From Adiantum capillus-veneris (taxonomy: Eukaryota; Streptophyta; Polypodiopsida; Polypodiales; Pteridaceae): a DNA stretch of 64,000 bases. Within the stretch, counting starts at the first letter, position 1, and each line of letters starts with the position of its first letter. The notes under the pieces were generated by a model. It made no database searches. It was not told the origin of the DNA and saw nothing but the letters and a program-made list of their open reading frames with translations. Position numbers and translations under genes: made by a program. Shown piece by piece: positions 60,701-64,000 of the stretch. The stretch is from NCBI GenBank assembly GCA_014529385.2, contig CM043963.1, positions 96,476,912 to 96,540,911 on the forward strand, read 5' to 3'.

Positions 60701-60712
60701 TGGTATCAGAGC
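60701..60712 (+). other. primer binding site, initiator-Met type
   Basis: TGGTATCAGAGC is the standard plant primer site complementary to the 3' end of initiator methionine tRNA, here one base after the LTR end. Confidence 0.9.
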
Positions 60713-61600
60713 TAAACATAGAACTGAGGCACGTTTTGCTTTTGGATGCATGTTGCATGCAACCTCAAGTCGAGGAGGAAGAAGACGGCCAAAACCGAGT
60801 GCGTGCAGGAGCCCCAAGTCGGGGAAGGAAGGAATTTTGAGCTGCACAGTTTTGGTCGAAGTCGTGCTCAGTTGGAGCACAAGGGGAAGCTGCACAATTC
60901 CCGTCACTTCGATGCCCTCAAAATCGGGCCGAGTTGCAAGCTTTTTCCTCCTTCGTCATCGCGCAGTGGGCCGCCCTCTGTTGCAGAGAGAGTTCGTTAA
61001 GTTTTTTTTTAGAACCCATAAGGGTTGGCCATTTACACTTGGCCAACCCTAGTGGCCATTGCACAAGAGACTGTGCCTACGCAATTTTGGATTCTCTTGC
61101 ACTCCTTTTTGATTCTCCGATTCGGTGGGAACCAGCAAGTACAACTGTTGTTGCTTATAGCAAATTCAGCAGTCCAAACTTGCTAAAAACAGGTTTTGAA
61201 GTTTCGAAAGGTCGGAGATTGGCCAATCATTTGACACCGTTTGGGCTTTTTGCATCCGATGCAAGCCTCATTGGAAACGAATGCACATTTATTCGTCTGT
61301 TCAAGCTTCTCGTCGGCTGCAAAATTTGTCGGCAAATTTCACGTTTATCTGGTGTATTGCATACGATGCAAACCAGGTCGTTGGCAACTCCAACTTGATC
61401 GAGGCTTTCAAGAGCATCATCGGCTGCAGACTTAATCATTATTTTCAAGCTACTCTTCGTTTTGGATTGACGTTCGCTTTCGAATTCAACGTTTTTTTTC
61501 CCATCCAAGGCGTAATTATACGGTTACTTATAGAAACATGCTACGAGCTCGTTGGAATTCAGGTATTCTTCTTTCTTTTCTCGCATAGTACGTCCACAGC
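60713..61600 (+). other. chromovirus leader
   Basis: An 888-bp untranslated-type leader between primer site and gag start. Short frames occur but none resembles gag. Confidence 0.5.
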
Positions 61601-63403
61601 ATGGATTCGGACATAGATATGCATCATACATTTGATTTCGAGGAGTCCGCACCCGTTTCATTTGTCGATGCCACGCGGACGGTTCCTCTCACGGAGAGTA
61701 ATCGTGCCCCAACAGCAACAGACAATGCGTATGAGTTGCTGGACATGCAAGATTTTCGTGCATTGCAAACACGCATGATTGTGCTTGAAATGAATTTTGC
61801 ACAATTAAATCAGAATGTCACAGCATTATCCGATTTGATTAAGTTGCATATGCGGCAGCAGGCCATGGGCCCTGCTAGTCAGCCAACTCAGGAGCACGGC
61901 TCCACACCAGGCCAAGGGTCGGCTGCTGGGCAAGGCCCTCCTCCGGGACCGCTGCACTCTCTGACCCAAAAAGAGGTGGACGATTTGTTGAAAAATACAA
62001 AGCCACCAATTTTTCGGGGAGAAGAGCGTGAGCGCAACAAGGACACCGTGAATATTTTTCTCAGTAAGTGGGATGGTATTCATGACCTTAGACGTACCCC
62101 GGATGCAGCCAAGGCGCTGCAGACAAGTTTGACTTTGGACGGCAAGTCCTACAAATGGTGGATGTCTCTCAAGGAGAAGAGCATGCTACCACAGACTTGG
62201 GCAGCTTTTGAGACTGTCTTCAGGAAGGAATTTCTACCTACCAATGAGAAGGATAGAAATTGGACCGCCTGGGATGAATGTTCTATGGGCCAGCATAAAA
62301 CATTATTGGAATATATTTCCCATTATCGGGATGTGATCCTCAAGCTGGAAGGGATGGATACCTTTCAGCAGGTGCGTGGGTTCATCCGTGGGTTAACTCT
62401 CGAGCTTAAGAAGCACATTAAAACCCAGGATCCACAAACACTTGAGGACGCAATAGTGCAAGCTCACATCCATGATGATCCCAATGATCGGGCATTGCAT
62501 AGTTCGCATGTGCATGGCACTACACCTGTTTCAACACGTCCATAGCATGTGCATCATAAAAGAAAAAATGTCTCTACTGCATCAGAGACCTCCAAAAAGC
62601 CCAAGGGGTCTAGAGGTCCTCTCTCAACGGAAGAGCTTGAGAAAGCCAAAAAAGAAAATTTGTGCTTTAAATGTTTGGGAACTGGACATAGCAAAAAGGA
62701 TTGTCCCAAAGGGAAATCTGCTGCTCAAGACAAGGGGAAGGAAAAAGCAATGCACATGGTGCAGCTTTTACCTCTTGAAGCCTCTTCCCAGTTTGCTAAT
62801 GTGGAAGTAACACACACCGAGGCGGTGCATGAGTGTTGTATCACGGCCTCCATGTGGCAACAGACTTTCGGACCACATGAGTTGGTGCGTATGCATGGCT
62901 CTATCCAAGGGCACAGGGTGCGGATCTTGGTAGACGATGGTGCGTCGCACAATTTCATCAATTATAAATTGGTGAAACGACTCAAATTGCCCCAAACCCC
63001 GAGTTCACATCGCTACAAGGTAGCAATGATTAACGGCCATGATGCTGAGATATGGGAAACTCAGGTTAAAGAGGTACCTATGGAAATTCAAGGATATCGT
63101 ACCTCTTTGGATTTCCAAGTCATGAATATGGAAAGGGCGGATGTGGTTCTTAGTCGTGAATGGTTGCATAGTTTAGGATCATCCCGTAGACGTAGCTATG
63201 AGCATAATAGTCTAATGTTCGAATCCAATGGTGTGCACGTGCTACTGTTGGGGGAGAAGGATGTACCTTCCTCACCACTTATTTGTACAGCTGAGCTTAT
63301 GAAGCTCTCTTCTGATGATGCAATAGAAGAACTCTTTTTGTGTTACTCACTGTGCCATTTTATTTCCAATGTGGATGATGTTTTAATGATGATAAAGTTT
63401 TGA
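61601..63403 (+). pseudogene. chromovirus gag and protease, one in-frame TAG
   Basis: From ATG at 61601, gag covers 314 codons: a disordered N-terminus, a helix near residue 70, a Gln/Gly/Pro-rich linker, then the Ty3/gypsy gag core (KPPIFRGEERERNKDTV, SYKWWMSLKEKSMLPQ, RKEFLPTNEKDRNW). A TAG at 62543-62545 interrupts it. The same frame continues with a CCHC zinc knuckle (CFKCLGTGHSKKDC) and an aspartic protease with RILVDDGASHNFI. It stops with TGA at 63401-63403. Reverse transcriptase lies one frame over. Gag would form the particle, the knuckle bind RNA and the protease process the polyprotein. The TAG may be a mutated Gln codon or a readthrough site. Confidence 0.8.
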
Positions 63404-64000
63404 ATAAAACTTCCTCAACGCCGCATTCTTCTCTCTCTCCTCTTCCAGCTATATCTACTAATTCAAAACAAGCAAATGTTGCTAACGAATTAAAGGGACT
63501 TTTAAGGGAATTCAAGGATGTGTTCCCAGATGATTTGCCACCAGGGCTACCGCCGACACGTTCTGTGCAACATGGCATAGACGTGGTTGCAGGCAGTAAG
63601 CCAGTGAGTAAACCGCCTTACCGAATGAGTCATTCTGAGGATGCTGAGGTGCAACGTCAGCTTGCTGACTATCTCAGTAGAAGTTTTATTCAACCAAGTT
63701 CTTCACCATGGGCCTCTTCCATTCTCTTGGTGAAGAAAAAGAACGGTAGTATGTGCATGTGCGTAGATTACCGTGGATTAAATGCGGTTACTGTTAAGAA
63801 CAAGTACCCATTGCCACGAGTAGATGAGCTGTTTGATAAGCTCACCCACGTTCGTATATTTTCAAAGATTGATTTAAGATCTGGGTATCATCAAGTACGC
63901 ATCAGGCTTGCGGATATACCCAAAACAGCGTTCCGAACAAGGTTTGGACATTATGAGTTTTTGGTGATGCCCTTTGGGTTAACCAATGCTCCCGCTATGT
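63379..64000 (+). CDS. chromovirus reverse transcriptase, partial
   Basis: Open in frame from 63379 to the window end without an own start. It encodes the connector [15 protein letters not shown], then [10 protein letters not shown], the finger segment [36 protein letters not shown], motif [16 protein letters not shown] and [14 protein letters not shown]. The catalytic DD box lies beyond the window. It is joined to the protease frame by a shift of one base near 63380-63400; no canonical slippery heptamer is evident, so an indel is the simpler view. What is visible of the domain has no stop. Confidence 0.82.

Larger units (their letters stand above)
60540..64000 (+). mobile_element. chromovirus-type Ty3/gypsy element, 5' part
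   Basis: Short LTR, initiator-Met-type primer site, gag, zinc knuckle, protease and reverse transcriptase occur in order on the plus strand, and the element continues past the window. Reverse transcriptase text and the [19 protein letters not shown] connector are typical of plant chromoviruses. It starts 98 bp from the end of the oppositely oriented Tat-type element. Confidence 0.85.

Noticed and set aside
60701..60712. Possible tRNA-derived sequence
   Set aside because: Only the 12-base primer complement is present; no tRNA cloverleaf surrounds it.
63376..63403. Programmed -1 frameshift between protease and reverse transcriptase
   Set aside because: No canonical X-XXY-YYZ slippery site in the right phase; a single-base indel explains the shift equally well.

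Overview
This window looks like transposable-element-rich intergenic DNA from a land plant. The evidence is a CACTA (En/Spm) transposon with a TNP2-type transposase, Ty1/copia elements with an initiator-Met-type primer binding site, a chromovirus-type Ty3/gypsy element, a dual-RNase-H (Tat-type) Ty3/gypsy element, APE-type LINEs and short plant-like introns. The species cannot be fixed from sequence alone; a large-genome non-seed vascular plant such as a fern is possible but unproven. I see no intact single-copy gene, tRNA, rRNA or CRISPR array. The only host-gene-like material is a duplicated, frameshifted fragment of a multi-pass membrane protein gene.

Layout. (1) 1-1295: plus-strand Ty3/gypsy gag-protease remnant. 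(2) 1296-38472: one LTR element with 2.4-kb LTRs. Its interior encodes only a gag-like protein with a long acidic extension (TR-GAG-like, non-autonomous). A solo copia LTR sits inside that reading frame. The interior has been joined to a headless minus-strand copia, and the chimera is tandemly repeated with a period of exactly 6,572 bp (starts near 5876, 12449 and 19021). (3) The 3' LTR (20974-38472) is split by a 15,050-bp CACTA element (22845-37894) with a GAG target duplication; the other LTR preserves the empty site. (4) Inside the CACTA are remnants of its transposase genes (24.1-26.8 kb), two head-to-head LINEs forming a roughly 4-kb inverted repeat (27.2-35.8 kb), and about 900 bp of compound microsatellite. 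(5) 38473-40495: the probable continuation of the gypsy remnant, then unassigned DNA. (6) 40496-45731: full-length copia with LTRs, polypurine tract, primer binding site and an AGAAT target duplication. It lies just upstream of the polypurine tract and LTR of another element. (7) 43498-49417 and 49435-55207: direct tandem duplication of about 5.8 kb carrying the copia 5' end, that LTR, and the membrane-protein gene fragment. (8) 56837-60441: minus-strand Tat-type gypsy with the integrase core missing. (9) 60540-64000: plus-strand chromovirus with a 160-bp LTR, running off the window in reverse transcriptase.

How it fits together. The order of insertions can be read from nesting: gypsy remnant, then TR-GAG element, then solo copia LTR and copia fusion, then tandem amplification. 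CACTA hit the 3' LTR, and the LINEs lie in the CACTA. Almost every reading frame carries stops or frameshifts, so this is a fossil stack. The least described parts are the gag-plus-acidic-extension protein, the exact-length chimeric array, and the head-to-head LINE palindrome.
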